64,000 nt of DNA from Sphingomonas sp. AOB5 (GCF_029433115.1 NZ_JARNTV010000005.1:1-64000); one strand, 5' to 3'. Shown: positions 24,901 to 33,514, counted from the stretch's first letter. Numbers and translations: made by a program. The notes: generated by a model from the letters alone, not told the origin.

Positions 24901-24978
24901 TGGGGCGACCGACGGGACTTGAACCCGCAACTTCCGGCATCACAAGCCGACGCTCTAACCAATTGAACTACGGTCGCC
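24901..24978 (-). tRNA. tRNA-His (GTG)
   Basis: Minus-strand cloverleaf from 24978 to 24901. It carries the extra 5' G (G-1) facing C73 that marks tRNA-His, acceptor GCGACCG/CGGTCGC, anticodon loop TTGTGAT with GTG, T loop TTCAAGT and encoded CCA. 78 nt. Confidence 0.95.
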
Positions 24979-25032
24979 GCGAAGGATGCGCGCTTAGCGG
25001 GCGCTTAGGCCAAGCGCAAGATAGTGTCGCAG

Positions 25033-26055
25033 TCAGCTTCGCGAAATTCGTACTGCCTCCTCCGGCGTGATGATTCCCTGACGCACCAGCGTCCGCGCCG
25101 CGGATCCGAGATTGGGCGCGTTGAGGAACGCATGGCGTGCGATTATCGCGCCGTCGCCGCCATCGTTGATCAGCCGGCGCAAGGCGGCGTCGGCATGGAT
25201 CGCCTCGAACACGGCCGTCCGTCCGGCATAGCCGCCGTCGCACTGGTCGCAGCCGACCGGGGCATAGACCACCGCGCCCGAATCGAAACCGAGCAGCGAG
25301 GAAACCGAACCTTGCGCCTGAACCGGCTCGCGGCAGCTGCGGCACAGGCGCTTCACCAGCCGCTGCGCCACCACGGCGCGCAGGGTGGAAGCAAGCTGAA
25401 ACGGCTCGACCCGCCAGTCGCGCAGCCGGTGGATCGCGGCAACGGCATCCCGCGCATCGATACCGCCCAGAACGAGGTGGCCGGCACCCGCCGCCTGAAC
25501 CGCAAGCGCCGCAGTCTCGCGATCGGCGATACTCGCGATCATCAGCACGTCGGGATCCTGACGCAGCGCCGCCCGGATCTCGTCGGTGGTCTGCGCGGTC
25601 AGCACGTTGCGCGTGCCGTCATCGGCCTCACGCAGCAGCGCGCGCAATGTCGTCGCCTTGCCCGACCCGTCCGGCCCGGCGATGATCATCAGTCCGCCGC
25701 GCGAAAGGTCGCTGCCCAGCGCCAGCGCGAGCCGCGAGGGCATACCGAGCGCCTCAAGTTCTCCGAAGCGCATCGCCGGTTCGGGCAGATGCAGGACCAT
25801 GCGTTCGCCATGCGGGGTCGCAAGCCGGGCCACGTCGACGCCATGATCGGCGAAGTCGAGATCGACCGGCGCGGGCAGACTCAGCGCCTCGCTCAACTGG
25901 CCGCCGATCCGCATGCGGACCCGCGTTCCGCCGGCATGCGGTTCGATATGGACGTGAGTCGCGTCGCGGCTGCGCGCCTGCGCCAATATCTCGCCAGCAA
26001 GATCGACGCCCGGATTGGGCGCGGACAGCGTCTGGATCGAGGATTCGGCGCTCAT
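25033..26055 (-). CDS. degenerate GspE/PilB-type secretion ATPase, orphan
   Basis: 340 residues with the fold of type II secretion/type IV pilus ATPases. An N2-like start (THVHIEPHAGGTRVRMRIGG), the P-loop region IIAGPDGSGKATTLRALL (residues about 125-141), RQDPDVLMIASIADRETA, and a zinc site CRSCREP...CDQCDGGYAGR. Two key sites differ from active enzymes: the P-loop Thr is Ala134, and the Walker B region normally reading GExRD reads AS-I-AD (residues 174-178). The segment between them is also about 25 residues short, removing the Asp-box region. No secretion or pilus gene is nearby. It is probably unable to hydrolyse ATP. Confidence 0.85.
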   Translation of the reverse strand: MSAESSIQTLSAPNPGVDLAGEILAQARSRDATHVHIEPHAGGTRVRMRIGGQLSEALSLPAPVDLDFADHGVDVARLATPHGERMVLHLPEPAMRFGELEALGMPSRLALALGSDLSRGGLMIIAGPDGSGKATTLRALLREADDGTRNVLTAQTTDEIRAALRQDPDVLMIASIADRETAALAVQAAGAGHLVLGGIDARDAVAAIHRLRDWRVEPFQLASTLRAVVAQRLVKRLCRSCREPVQAQGSVSSLLGFDSGAVVYAPVGCDQCDGGYAGRTAVFEAIHADAALRRLINDGGDGAIIARHAFLNAPNLGSAARTLVRQGIITPEEAVRISRS

Positions 26056-26165
26056 GTGACTCGCCTAGGCAGCGGGTGTGACACGTGCCTTGCGCTTTTG
26101 TGACGTTAGCGTTGCAACCGTGCGCCGGGCTGGAATCGGCTCCCGCGATTTGGCAAAAGCAGCGC

Positions 26166-26828
26166 ATGCAAACCACGCTCGTCCCGAATCTCGGCTGCGG
26201 CCACCCTTCCGAACCGCTCATGGACTATATGAGCGGCCAGCCCGGCGTGCAGCGCGTGCCGAGCCCGAAGGTGGCGATGTTCATCCGGAAGGCGTTTATC
26301 GAGCCGGAAATCTGCCAGTTGCTGATGATGAAGATCGATCAGGACCGGCGCCCCTCGACCATTGCCGACGGCAATGGCGACTATGCCTTCCGCACCAGCG
26401 AGACCTGCGACCTGCCGTCGAGCGATGCGGTGGTGATGGAAGTCGAACGGCGCATCACCGAACTGACCGGCCTCGATCCCACCCATGGCGAACCGATGCA
26501 GGGCCAGCGCTACGAGATCGGGCAGGAGTTCAAGGCGCACACCGACTATTTTGAACCGGCTGGGCAGGATTTCGCCAAATATTGCTCGGTCGCCGGCCAG
26601 CGGACCTGGACGGTGATGATCTACCTCAACGATGTCGAGGCTGGCGGCGCGACGCGCTTCAAGGCGATCGACAAGATCGTCCAGCCCGAGACGGGCAAGG
26701 TGCTCGCCTGGAACAATCTGCGCGTGAACGGCACGCCCAATCCCTCGACGCTGCACCATGCGATGCCGGTGCGTAAGGGCCTGAAATACGTGATCACCAA
26801 ATGGTATCGCGAGCGGCCCTGGGCGTAG
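26166..26828 (+). CDS. 2OG-Fe(II) oxygenase, prolyl 4-hydroxylase type
   Basis: 220 residues from the ATG at 26166 (MQTTLVPNLGCGHPSEPLMD); the open frame upstream is not family-like. The iron triad is H-x-D in FKAHTDYFEP and the distal His in STLHHAMPVRKGLKYVITKW, with the 2-oxoglutarate-binding Lys in the same stretch. RTSETCDLPSSD and MIYLNDVEAGGATRF are typical of the P4Hc family. It hydroxylates a protein or peptide prolyl residue, or a free substrate; the target is unknown. It stands alone and converges with the ABC permease. Confidence 0.9.
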   Translation: MQTTLVPNLGCGHPSEPLMDYMSGQPGVQRVPSPKVAMFIRKAFIEPEICQLLMMKIDQDRRPSTIADGNGDYAFRTSETCDLPSSDAVVMEVERRITELTGLDPTHGEPMQGQRYEIGQEFKAHTDYFEPAGQDFAKYCSVAGQRTWTVMIYLNDVEAGGATRFKAIDKIVQPETGKVLAWNNLRVNGTPNPSTLHHAMPVRKGLKYVITKWYRERPWA

Positions 26829-26855
26829 GTCCCCTGCCCTGGCCCGCCAGCGCCC

Positions 26856-27695
26856 TCAGTTGATGTCCTGCCGCCGGAACAGGAAGAAGGTCAGCCCGGC
26901 CAGCCCCACGATCCAGACCCCCAGCGTCAGCAGGGAGGCTGCCTGCGAATAGGCGATCGTCGTGCCGGTGACGAGCTTGTACTGGAATCCCGCGCCGCTC
27001 TGAATCCAGTTGTGCAGATTCTCCAGATGGTAGCCGGGCAGGATGCGGTACGGGATGGCGGGCCATTCCATGCCGAAGGTGCTGAGCCACAGCACGATCT
27101 TGCCATAAAGCTCGTCGAGCGTGATCAGCACCAGCGAGACGATGAACGCCGCCAGCGTCGATCGCGTCAGCACTGCGACCAGGCTGGCATAGGTCGCGGC
27201 GATCAGCAGCGGCGCGATGCCCAGCACGATCAGGTCGAAGTGTCCGGCCAGCAGACCGCCGAACGTCACGCCATCCGGAACCGATCCGCCGACCACCGCC
27301 GTGCGGATATATTGCATGACGGTCGACAGCAGAGCCGTCGCGATCCACGCGATATAGAGCAATCCCAGCGCAACAGCATATTTGGACGCGACCAGCTTCC
27401 ATCGCGCGGCATGGGGCACCACCAGCTTCCAGGTGTTCCAGCCATATTCGCCCGCAAAGACGAGCGCGACATAGGCGGCGATGAAATAGCGGCCCAGCGT
27501 GATGGTCGGCGTGTACCAGACCATCGTCGTGTCATCGATCCAGCCCTTCACCGTCGCGGCATCGGGGTTCTTGCCCTCAGCGAAGATCGCGATGGTCAGC
27601 ACGACGAAGAACAGCGCGGGATAGATCCACACCAGCATCCAGGTGCCCTTGTGGGGCAGCAGCTTGGTCCATTCGGCGGAGATGGTGTTACGCAT
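26856..27695 (-). CDS. ABC transporter permease (ABC-2 type)
   Basis: 279 residues from the ATG at 27695 (MRNTISAEWTKLLPHKGTWM). Six membrane spans, including YPALFFVVLTIAIFAEG, LVFAGEYGWNTWKLVVPHAA and IVGLAGLTFFLFRRQDIN. The E-W-TK-L-x-x-x-KG start is characteristic of BcrB/NosY-type exporters. It overlaps the upstream ATPase gene by 8 bp and forms a two-gene exporter with it. The substrate is not predictable. Confidence 0.9.
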   Translation of the reverse strand: MRNTISAEWTKLLPHKGTWMLVWIYPALFFVVLTIAIFAEGKNPDAATVKGWIDDTTMVWYTPTITLGRYFIAAYVALVFAGEYGWNTWKLVVPHAARWKLVASKYAVALGLLYIAWIATALLSTVMQYIRTAVVGGSVPDGVTFGGLLAGHFDLIVLGIAPLLIAATYASLVAVLTRSTLAAFIVSLVLITLDELYGKIVLWLSTFGMEWPAIPYRILPGYHLENLHNWIQSGAGFQYKLVTGTTIAYSQAASLLTLGVWIVGLAGLTFFLFRRQDIN

Positions 27696-28599
27696 CGGCC
27701 GTCTCCGTTCCGGTGATTGCAAGAAAGGCTTCCTCCAGCGTGCGCTGGTGCGGCGCGAGGCTGAACACATCAACATTGGCGGCGACCAGCAGCCGGAGGA
27801 TTTCGGGCGCATCGGCATTGCCCGCGCGAACCTGCAACGCGTCGCCCTCCACTTCGCACGGCCATTTGCCGGCCAGCGTGGCGCGCGCCGTTTCCAGCGG
27901 CGTCGCGACGATGCAGAACCGCTCCTCGGTCGCCAAGATGCCAGCCACCGTATCCTCGCGGATCAGCACGCCGCGATCGATGATCGCGATGCGGTCGCAC
28001 ACCTGCTGCACTTCGTTGAGCAGATGGCTGGAGAGGAACACTGTCTTGCCCTGCTCCTCGGCCAGCGAGCGGATCAGCCCGCGCATTTCCTGGATTCCCG
28101 CTGCGTCGAGGCCGTTGGCCGGTTCATCGAGGATCACCAGATCGGGATCGTTGAGCAGAGCCGCCGCCACCCCCAGCCGCTGCCGCATGCCGGTCGAATA
28201 GCCCTTCACCTTGCGCTTGCCGTCCCGCTCCAGCCCGACCTGCGCAAGCAGGCCGTCGATCCGCTCCGGCCCCAGCCCCTGCGTCCGCGCCAGCACGTCC
28301 AGATTCTTGCGGCCCGACAGGAAGGGATAGAATGCTCCGCCATCGACCAGCGAGCCGAGCCGCCGCGACGGCTGGCCGTATCGCAGATCCTGCCCGAACA
28401 GCTTGATGCTGCCCGATGTCGGCGTGATCAGGCCCAGCAACATGCGGATCGTGGTGCTCTTGCCCGCGCCATTCGCGCCAAGAAAGCCATAGACCTCGCC
28501 AGCGCGCACGGTCAGCGACACGTCCTGCACCGCCTTCACGCCGCCGCGGCCATAGGTCTTGCTGAGCCCAGCAATCTCCAAAACCGGATTCTCGATCAT
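27688..28599 (-). CDS. ABC transporter ATP-binding protein (BcrA/CcmA class)
   Basis: 303 residues. Walker A GANGAGKSTT, signature YSTGMRQRLGVAAALL, Walker B DLVILDEPANGLDAAG, H-loop FLSSHLLNEV, then a C-terminal regulatory extension ending TLEEAFLAITG. It drives the permease encoded immediately downstream. A palindrome at 28636-28653, 37 bp upstream of its start, is a likely operator of this operon. Confidence 0.95.
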   Translation of the reverse strand: MIENPVLEIAGLSKTYGRGGVKAVQDVSLTVRAGEVYGFLGANGAGKSTTIRMLLGLITPTSGSIKLFGQDLRYGQPSRRLGSLVDGGAFYPFLSGRKNLDVLARTQGLGPERIDGLLAQVGLERDGKRKVKGYSTGMRQRLGVAAALLNDPDLVILDEPANGLDAAGIQEMRGLIRSLAEEQGKTVFLSSHLLNEVQQVCDRIAIIDRGVLIREDTVAGILATEERFCIVATPLETARATLAGKWPCEVEGDALQVRAGNADAPEILRLLVAANVDVFSLAPHQRTLEEAFLAITGTETADA

Positions 28600-28635
28600 C
28601 GGATAATGTCCCGCCCTCGATCCATCGCCACAACT

Positions 28636-28653
28636 GTCTTATATGAATAAGAC
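28636..28653 (-). promoter_or_regulatory. operator-like palindrome upstream of the ABC exporter
   Basis: GTCTTAT-ATGA-ATAAGAC: perfect 7-bp arms around a 4-base centre, with an AT-rich core that could overlap a -10 element. A TetR-, GntR- or PadR-type repressor would fit; no regulator gene is adjacent. Confidence 0.5.
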
Positions 28654-28698
28654 ACTAGCACGCGGGATGCGTCAAGCCATCGGCGGCACAAAGAATAA

Positions 28699-28730
28699 GG
28701 CCCCGGAGCGGCTGTCCTCGCTCCGGGGCC
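28699..28730 (-). terminator. hairpin terminator of the TonB receptor gene
   Basis: 12-bp arms GGCCCCGGAGCG (28699-28710) and CGCTCCGGGGCC (28719-28730), 27 bp past the receptor stop, followed on the minus strand by TTATTCTTTG. Confidence 0.85.
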
Positions 28731-28757
28731 TGATCCCCCTTTTATCGCGAGGCGCGA

Positions 28758-31472
28758 TCAGAACTTCGCGCTGATCCCGATCGAGAAGCTGCGGCCCATG
28801 TCATAGGTGTTCACGTCGCGGCGAACGCCGTTCGGGAAGATCTGGAACTCCTCGTAGCGGCGCGCGGTTAGGTTGCGCGCCTCGAACTTCAGCTCGAGAT
28901 CGAGGCCACCGATGGTGAAGCCCTGACGCGCGACGATATCGAAGCGCCAGCCCGGATTCTCGATGATGTTCGGCTCGGGGATACCGGTGCCCGACGGCGG
29001 AACCGGACCGCGATTGGTCACGCGCTCGCTGGCATAGTTCACCAGGAATGTGACCTGCGACAGGCGATCGCGATTCTCGATGCCGACCTGCAGGTTCACC
29101 AGGTGATCCGACTGGCCGACCAGCGGATCGCCATCGACGAACAGCTGGTTCGCACGGACATAGGTCGCCACCGCACCCTGAAGCGGGCTCGGCACCAGGC
29201 TGTCGTCCACGCTCAGCTCGGACTTGGTGTAAGTGTAGTTGGCGATCAGCAACAGCCGGTGCGCGGGCGAGATGAACTCGAGCGGGATATATTTCACCGC
29301 TTCGACTTCGGCACCGTACAGGCGGGCGCTGGGCGCATAGGAGAAGCCGACCTGCGGCGTGGTCGAACCACCCGGGAAGAAGGCCACCGTTTCGATCGGC
29401 TTGTCGATTTTCTTGAAGAAGCCGGCCAGCGTGATGCGCTGCTCGCGGGCGTAGAACCACTCGAAGCGGACTTCGCCGTTATAGAGCTGCGAGTCGTTGA
29501 GCAGCGGGTTGCCGAAGAACTGACGGTTGCTCTCGAAATCCTGGTAAAGCTGCGGCGCGAGTTCGCGGAACTGCGGGCGAGCGATCGTCTTCGATCCATG
29601 GACGCGCAGCTGCATGTCCTCGGCGAAGTTCCAGGTCAGCGTGGCCGCGGGCAGCCAATAGGCGTTGTTCAGGTTGGTGTTGACCGCCCCGCCCGTGTTG
29701 ACGCTCTCGTCCGCCTTTTCATAGCGCACGCCCAGGTTGAAGCGCAGGCCGTCCATCGGCTCGACTTCGGTCTGCACATAACCGGCATGGATCTTCAGCT
29801 GGGCGGTATATTCCGCCGAACCGGAGTTTGCCGAGGTGTTGCGCAGTTCGATGCAGTTGGTGCTGTTCGGATCGAAGCCCGGAATGAAGCGGCGGCAGCC
29901 GTTCAGGATCGTGTCGTCCGACAGCAGATAGTCCGGCCGCAGCTGGGCCAGCACGTCCGGCAGCGCCACGCCGCCCGGTCCGAAGAACTGGAACGAGTAG
30001 CGGCTCGAGGTACGATCGGCGTCGCTATAGGCGTAGCCGCCCGAGACCGAGAACGGGAAGCTGGTGTTGAAGCGGTACGAAAGGTCCGCCTGACCCGACC
30101 ACAGATCCTCGTTCAGATCGCTGAACGCGATCGTCGCGGGGGTCAGCGTGCCGAGATTGTTGATGTAATCGTGGATCGGCACGGTGCCGCGGAAATCGAC
30201 ATAGGTGTAGCGGAAATAGCGCTCGTACGGCGACTTGCGCTTGGTGTTGGCATAGGCGCCGCGCAGGTCGACGCTCAGGTCGCCGAACTTGAACTCGCCG
30301 ACCAGCTGGGTGTTGATCAGCTGGCGCTCGAACCAGTTGGTCGACTGATCGAGAAACGACTGCTTGCCGTCGATCACGTCGAAGTTATTGCCCTGGCCGC
30401 CAGCACCCAGCGACGTCTGCTTCAGCGTGTCGTGGATATAGATGTTGGTCCAGCGGATCTTGTGCTCGCCGAATTCGGCACCGAGGCCGACCATCCCGTT
30501 GACGAGGATGCGGTTGTCGGTGGTGACCGTGCGGAAGTCCTTCGCCAGACCGCCGTCATTGTCGATCGCGAACTGCTGGATCGCGTCGCGGGTGCGCCAC
30601 GAATTGCTGAAGCCGCCCGCGGCGATCAGGCCGAGCCGGACACCGCCGACATCGACCGAACCACCCAGGCTGGCATCCCAGCTGAGGTTCGGCGGAATGT
30701 GATAGTTGGTCTGCGCCAGCGTCGTTTCGGCATTGGTCAGGCCGGTGATGACGTTCGACGGCAGGATCGCGGTGCGGTTGCGGCCGGCATCGCGGATGAA
30801 GGCGGGAACGTTACGCTCGCCCGAGTCATAGCCGAAGAAGTCGGCATCGCCGCCATCATAGACATAGCCCAGGTTGCTGGTCGTGATCGTGTCCGCGCCG
30901 ATCGAGGCGCCGAACTGGAAGAAGAATTCCTTCGGCACCGCGCGCGTGGTCAGGTTGATTACGCCGCCGCCGAACTCGGCGGGATAGTTGGCCGAATAGC
31001 TCTTCTGCACCAGCGCCGACGCAACGACGTTGGTCGGGAAGATGTCGAGCGGGACGACGCGGCGCAGCGGCTCGGGGCTCGGCAGCGGCGAACCGTTGAG
31101 CAGCGACGAAGAGTAGCGATCGCCGAGACCGCGGACATAGACGAAGCCGTCGCCGACGACCGACAGGCCGGTGACGCGCTCGAGCGCGCCGGCAATGTCG
31201 CCTTCGCCGGTACGGGCGATGTCTTCCGAGGAAAGCACCGACACCACCTGCGGCGTGGCGCGAACGACGTTGGGAATATTGCGGCCCTGAACGACGATCT
31301 CACCGGTATCGTCTGCGCCGGGCGCGGAAATTTCAACTTCCTGATCTTCCGTGGCCGGGTCCTGGGCCTGTTCGTCCTGCGTGGCGGGAGCGGCGTCCTG
31401 CGCAAGCGCGGCCGGGGCGATCAGAATCGTGGTGGCGAGGAGGAGCGTGCCGAAAGCGAGCTGCTTTTTCAT
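28758..31472 (-). CDS. TonB-dependent outer-membrane receptor, partner of beta-helix lipoprotein
   Basis: 904 residues. A signal peptide (MKKQLAFGTLLLATTILIAP) and an acidic, Gln/Pro-rich segment precede the plug (IVVQGRNIPNVVRATPQVVS, RVTGLSVVGDGFVYVRGLGD, FGGGVINLTTRAVPKEF), then the 22-strand barrel ending MGRSFSIGISAKF with the C-terminal Phe. It imports a ligand across the outer membrane using TonB. The gene lies 84 bp downstream of a secreted lipoprotein gene in the same operon. A Pho-box-like element upstream of that gene hints at phosphate-limited expression. The ligand is not known. Confidence 0.93.
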   Translation of the reverse strand: MKKQLAFGTLLLATTILIAPAALAQDAAPATQDEQAQDPATEDQEVEISAPGADDTGEIVVQGRNIPNVVRATPQVVSVLSSEDIARTGEGDIAGALERVTGLSVVGDGFVYVRGLGDRYSSSLLNGSPLPSPEPLRRVVPLDIFPTNVVASALVQKSYSANYPAEFGGGVINLTTRAVPKEFFFQFGASIGADTITTSNLGYVYDGGDADFFGYDSGERNVPAFIRDAGRNRTAILPSNVITGLTNAETTLAQTNYHIPPNLSWDASLGGSVDVGGVRLGLIAAGGFSNSWRTRDAIQQFAIDNDGGLAKDFRTVTTDNRILVNGMVGLGAEFGEHKIRWTNIYIHDTLKQTSLGAGGQGNNFDVIDGKQSFLDQSTNWFERQLINTQLVGEFKFGDLSVDLRGAYANTKRKSPYERYFRYTYVDFRGTVPIHDYINNLGTLTPATIAFSDLNEDLWSGQADLSYRFNTSFPFSVSGGYAYSDADRTSSRYSFQFFGPGGVALPDVLAQLRPDYLLSDDTILNGCRRFIPGFDPNSTNCIELRNTSANSGSAEYTAQLKIHAGYVQTEVEPMDGLRFNLGVRYEKADESVNTGGAVNTNLNNAYWLPAATLTWNFAEDMQLRVHGSKTIARPQFRELAPQLYQDFESNRQFFGNPLLNDSQLYNGEVRFEWFYAREQRITLAGFFKKIDKPIETVAFFPGGSTTPQVGFSYAPSARLYGAEVEAVKYIPLEFISPAHRLLLIANYTYTKSELSVDDSLVPSPLQGAVATYVRANQLFVDGDPLVGQSDHLVNLQVGIENRDRLSQVTFLVNYASERVTNRGPVPPSGTGIPEPNIIENPGWRFDIVARQGFTIGGLDLELKFEARNLTARRYEEFQIFPNGVRRDVNTYDMGRSFSIGISAKF

Positions 31473-31513
31473 GTGCCTGTCCGGTCGGAGTTCAGGGAAT
31501 TCGATGTGACGAG

Positions 31514-31540
31514 CGGGGCGGCGGTCATGCCGCCGCCCCG
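31514..31540 (-). terminator. strong GC hairpin between lipoprotein and TonB receptor genes
   Basis: 11-bp arms CGGGGCGGCGG (31514-31524) and CCGCCGCCCCG (31530-31540) with a 5-base loop, 17 bp after the lipoprotein stop. There is no T-run, so it is more likely a partial attenuator or mRNA stabiliser that sets the lipoprotein:receptor ratio than a full stop. Confidence 0.7.
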
Positions 31541-31556
31541 CAGGTTCACGCTTCGC

Positions 31557-33233
31557 TTAGTTGACGGGCACCGCGGTGCAGTTGCCGCTCGTCGTACCGA
31601 AGTTGGCGCGGTTCGAGTTGCAGGTCCAACGCTGGAACCAGGTCGCGTTCGAGTCACCCGCCGTCGGCGAGACCGCACCGAGATACGGCGCGTTGACGAA
31701 GAAGGCGGCCAGGCCGGTTGCCGGAGCCGGGTTGAAGTTCGCCGCGTTGGTCGCGGTGACTGCAGCCGGGCCGGTGCCGATCTGGTACATGTTGACCAGA
31801 GCCGCACCGATGGTGCCGCCGATCACGATGTTCGTGCTCGGCGCGTTCTCGACGACCGTCTGCTGTTCGGCGGTGGTCACGGTGATGCCGTTCACGGTGC
31901 TGGCGGCATACTTGTTGGTGCCGCAGGCGAAGTAGATCGAGTGGAACAGCGGCGGGCCATATTCCTGCAGCGCACCGAGCGAGCCGGTCACCAGCGGGCT
32001 GGTGGTCGACGGGGTCGAGTCCGAAGCGCGGATGGTGGTCTTGCCGCCCGCATCGGCGCCGGCGACGATGTTGAGGCATGCCTGCGGCGTGGTCACGATG
32101 CCGTTGATGAAGCGGCTGTCGGCGCCGCCGCGGATGCGGATCGCGGCGTTGGTGCCGGTGGTCGTGTGCACGAACGTGAAGTTCGCGATCTGGCCCCAGG
32201 TGCGCGGCAGGGCGTCTTCACCACCGTTCGAGTCGATCTCGAGCATGTAGTTGTCGCTCTGGGTGTTGGTCGGCTTCTGGATCGCCAGCAGGAACTGGAC
32301 CTGACCGCGCCAGCCCACATCGTAGTCCAGCGAGTCATCGTCTGCGCCGGTGATCGCGATGTGCTTCAGGTTGGTGCGGCCGCCGAAGATTTCGATGCCG
32401 TCGTCCGAGCTGTTGTGGACCTGGACGTGATCGATCGCGGTGCCGTAGCCGGTGCCGCCCAGGGTCAGGCCCTGAAGCTCGACGCCTTCGGCCAGGATCG
32501 TGCCCGAATAACGGATCTGGACATAGCGGAAGACGCCCGAGTTATCGGCCGGGGCGTTGCCGCCGTACAGCGCGGTGCCGGTGCCTTCGACAACGTTCTC
32601 GCAGCCCGCATCGCCGCCCGAGACGCCGCCCAGGTTGCAGTTCGAGATCGGCGCGCGGCCGGCGAGGATGACGCCGCCCCACTGGCCCTGCGACTCGTCG
32701 GTCGCGGTGCCGCGCAGGTTCTGGCCCGAAGTGAAGATGATCGGTGCGGTTTCGGTGCCCTCGGCGAGGATGCGCGAGCCGCGGTTGACGATCAGATAGT
32801 CGTTATCGGCGTCGAGTTCGTTGGCGTAGAAGATCACGCCCGGAGCGACGGTGAGGATCGCCGACGAACCGCCCGGCGCGGTGCCCGCGCCGCCGATGTC
32901 GATGCCCACATCGACGCGGCCGTTGATTTCATACGCAACGCCCGGGAGCTTCGCGAGGGTGGTGGTGCCGGTGATCAGCGACGGCAGACGGCAGCCGCGG
33001 AACGAACCGACGACGCCGCGATCGATGGTGCCGGCCGGGCACGAAGCCGCGGGCGTACCCGGGGTCGGCGTCGGAGTCGGGGTCGGCGTCGGGGCAGCCG
33101 GGGTCGGCGCCGGGACGACAATCACGCCCTCGCCGGGCGAGGCAACGCTGAGCGCGCCGTCGCAGCCCGAGAGCAAAGCGCCGCCGCAGCAGCTGGTCAT
33201 GAGGATGAGGCTGAGACGCTTGAAGCTGGCCAT
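31557..33233 (-). CDS. secreted lipoprotein with parallel beta-helix-like domain, TonB receptor partner
   Basis: 558 residues. Signal peptide with lipobox LLSGC (Cys about 24), then an Ala/Pro linker and a (Thr-Pro)n tract encoded by a short tandem repeat (33055-33100). The body is Gly/Asn/Asp-rich with ladder-like turns (GVIFYANELDADNDYLIVN, GVELQGLTLGGTGYGTAIDH, NSSDDGIEIFGGRTNLKHI), suggesting a right-handed beta-helix at the outer membrane. It precedes the TonB receptor in one transcript and could be a substrate-capturing surface partner. The domain call is by repeat pattern; no enzyme motif is seen. Confidence 0.82.
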   Translation of the reverse strand: MASFKRLSLILMTSCCGGALLSGCDGALSVASPGEGVIVVPAPTPAAPTPTPTPTPTPGTPAASCPAGTIDRGVVGSFRGCRLPSLITGTTTLAKLPGVAYEINGRVDVGIDIGGAGTAPGGSSAILTVAPGVIFYANELDADNDYLIVNRGSRILAEGTETAPIIFTSGQNLRGTATDESQGQWGGVILAGRAPISNCNLGGVSGGDAGCENVVEGTGTALYGGNAPADNSGVFRYVQIRYSGTILAEGVELQGLTLGGTGYGTAIDHVQVHNSSDDGIEIFGGRTNLKHIAITGADDDSLDYDVGWRGQVQFLLAIQKPTNTQSDNYMLEIDSNGGEDALPRTWGQIANFTFVHTTTGTNAAIRIRGGADSRFINGIVTTPQACLNIVAGADAGGKTTIRASDSTPSTTSPLVTGSLGALQEYGPPLFHSIYFACGTNKYAASTVNGITVTTAEQQTVVENAPSTNIVIGGTIGAALVNMYQIGTGPAAVTATNAANFNPAPATGLAAFFVNAPYLGAVSPTAGDSNATWFQRWTCNSNRANFGTTSGNCTAVPVN

Positions 33234-33382
33234 AAAATCTCCGTTCCGGGCGGGTGCCGGGCATGGGGTGGGGTCGTGCTGTGAAGCGCGACTCGGTGTT
33301 CCCCCTGCCGGTCGCAGGCCTCCCGCTAGGGACGGTGCGTGACTCGTCGGTGCGAGATCGAAGTCTTTCGCGAGACGATTTC

Positions 33383-33400
33383 ATGACAAGTTCGTGACGT
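33383..33400 (-). promoter_or_regulatory. Pho-box-like direct repeat
   Basis: On the minus strand ACGTCAC-GAAC-TTGTCAT: two 7-base units with an 11-bp period, against the PhoB consensus CTGTCAT-N4-CTGTCAT. The second unit matches 6 of 7, the first 4 of 7. It lies 150 bp upstream of the lipoprotein ATG. Confidence 0.45.
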
Positions 33401-33500
33401 GGCCACCGCACCACAGCTGCGCACATCCGCGGGAAATGCCCGGGCAACACGGCGGAAACGGAAGCCTGCACCGCGCGCGCAATGGTCAGGACAATTGCAT

Positions 33501-33514
33501 TGACACCGGTTACA
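33501..33514 (+). promoter_or_regulatory. LacI-type palindrome upstream of TonB receptor 2
   Basis: TGACACCGGTTACA, an imperfect palindrome centred on CCGG (5 of 7 arm positions pair), 140 bp before the receptor ATG. LacI-family regulators of sugar-linked TonB receptors in alphaproteobacteria bind sites of this form. No lacI-type gene is in the window. Confidence 0.4.

Noticed and set aside
24770..24943. Open frame upstream of the amino-acid dehydrogenase through the palindrome toward tRNA-His
   Set aside because: The translated palindrome has no family similarity; the GTG at 24769 matches the known N-terminus.
33055..33100. Short tandem repeat of GTCGG(A/C)-type units, considered as a CRISPR or minisatellite
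   Set aside because: It is in frame and encodes the Thr-Pro linker of the lipoprotein; there are no spacers.
29103..33284. A very long plus-strand open frame (over 1300 codons)
   Set aside because: It is the antisense of the TonB receptor and lipoprotein genes. Its translation is Arg/Ala/Gly/Asp-rich without domains, as expected from GC-rich third positions of the real genes.
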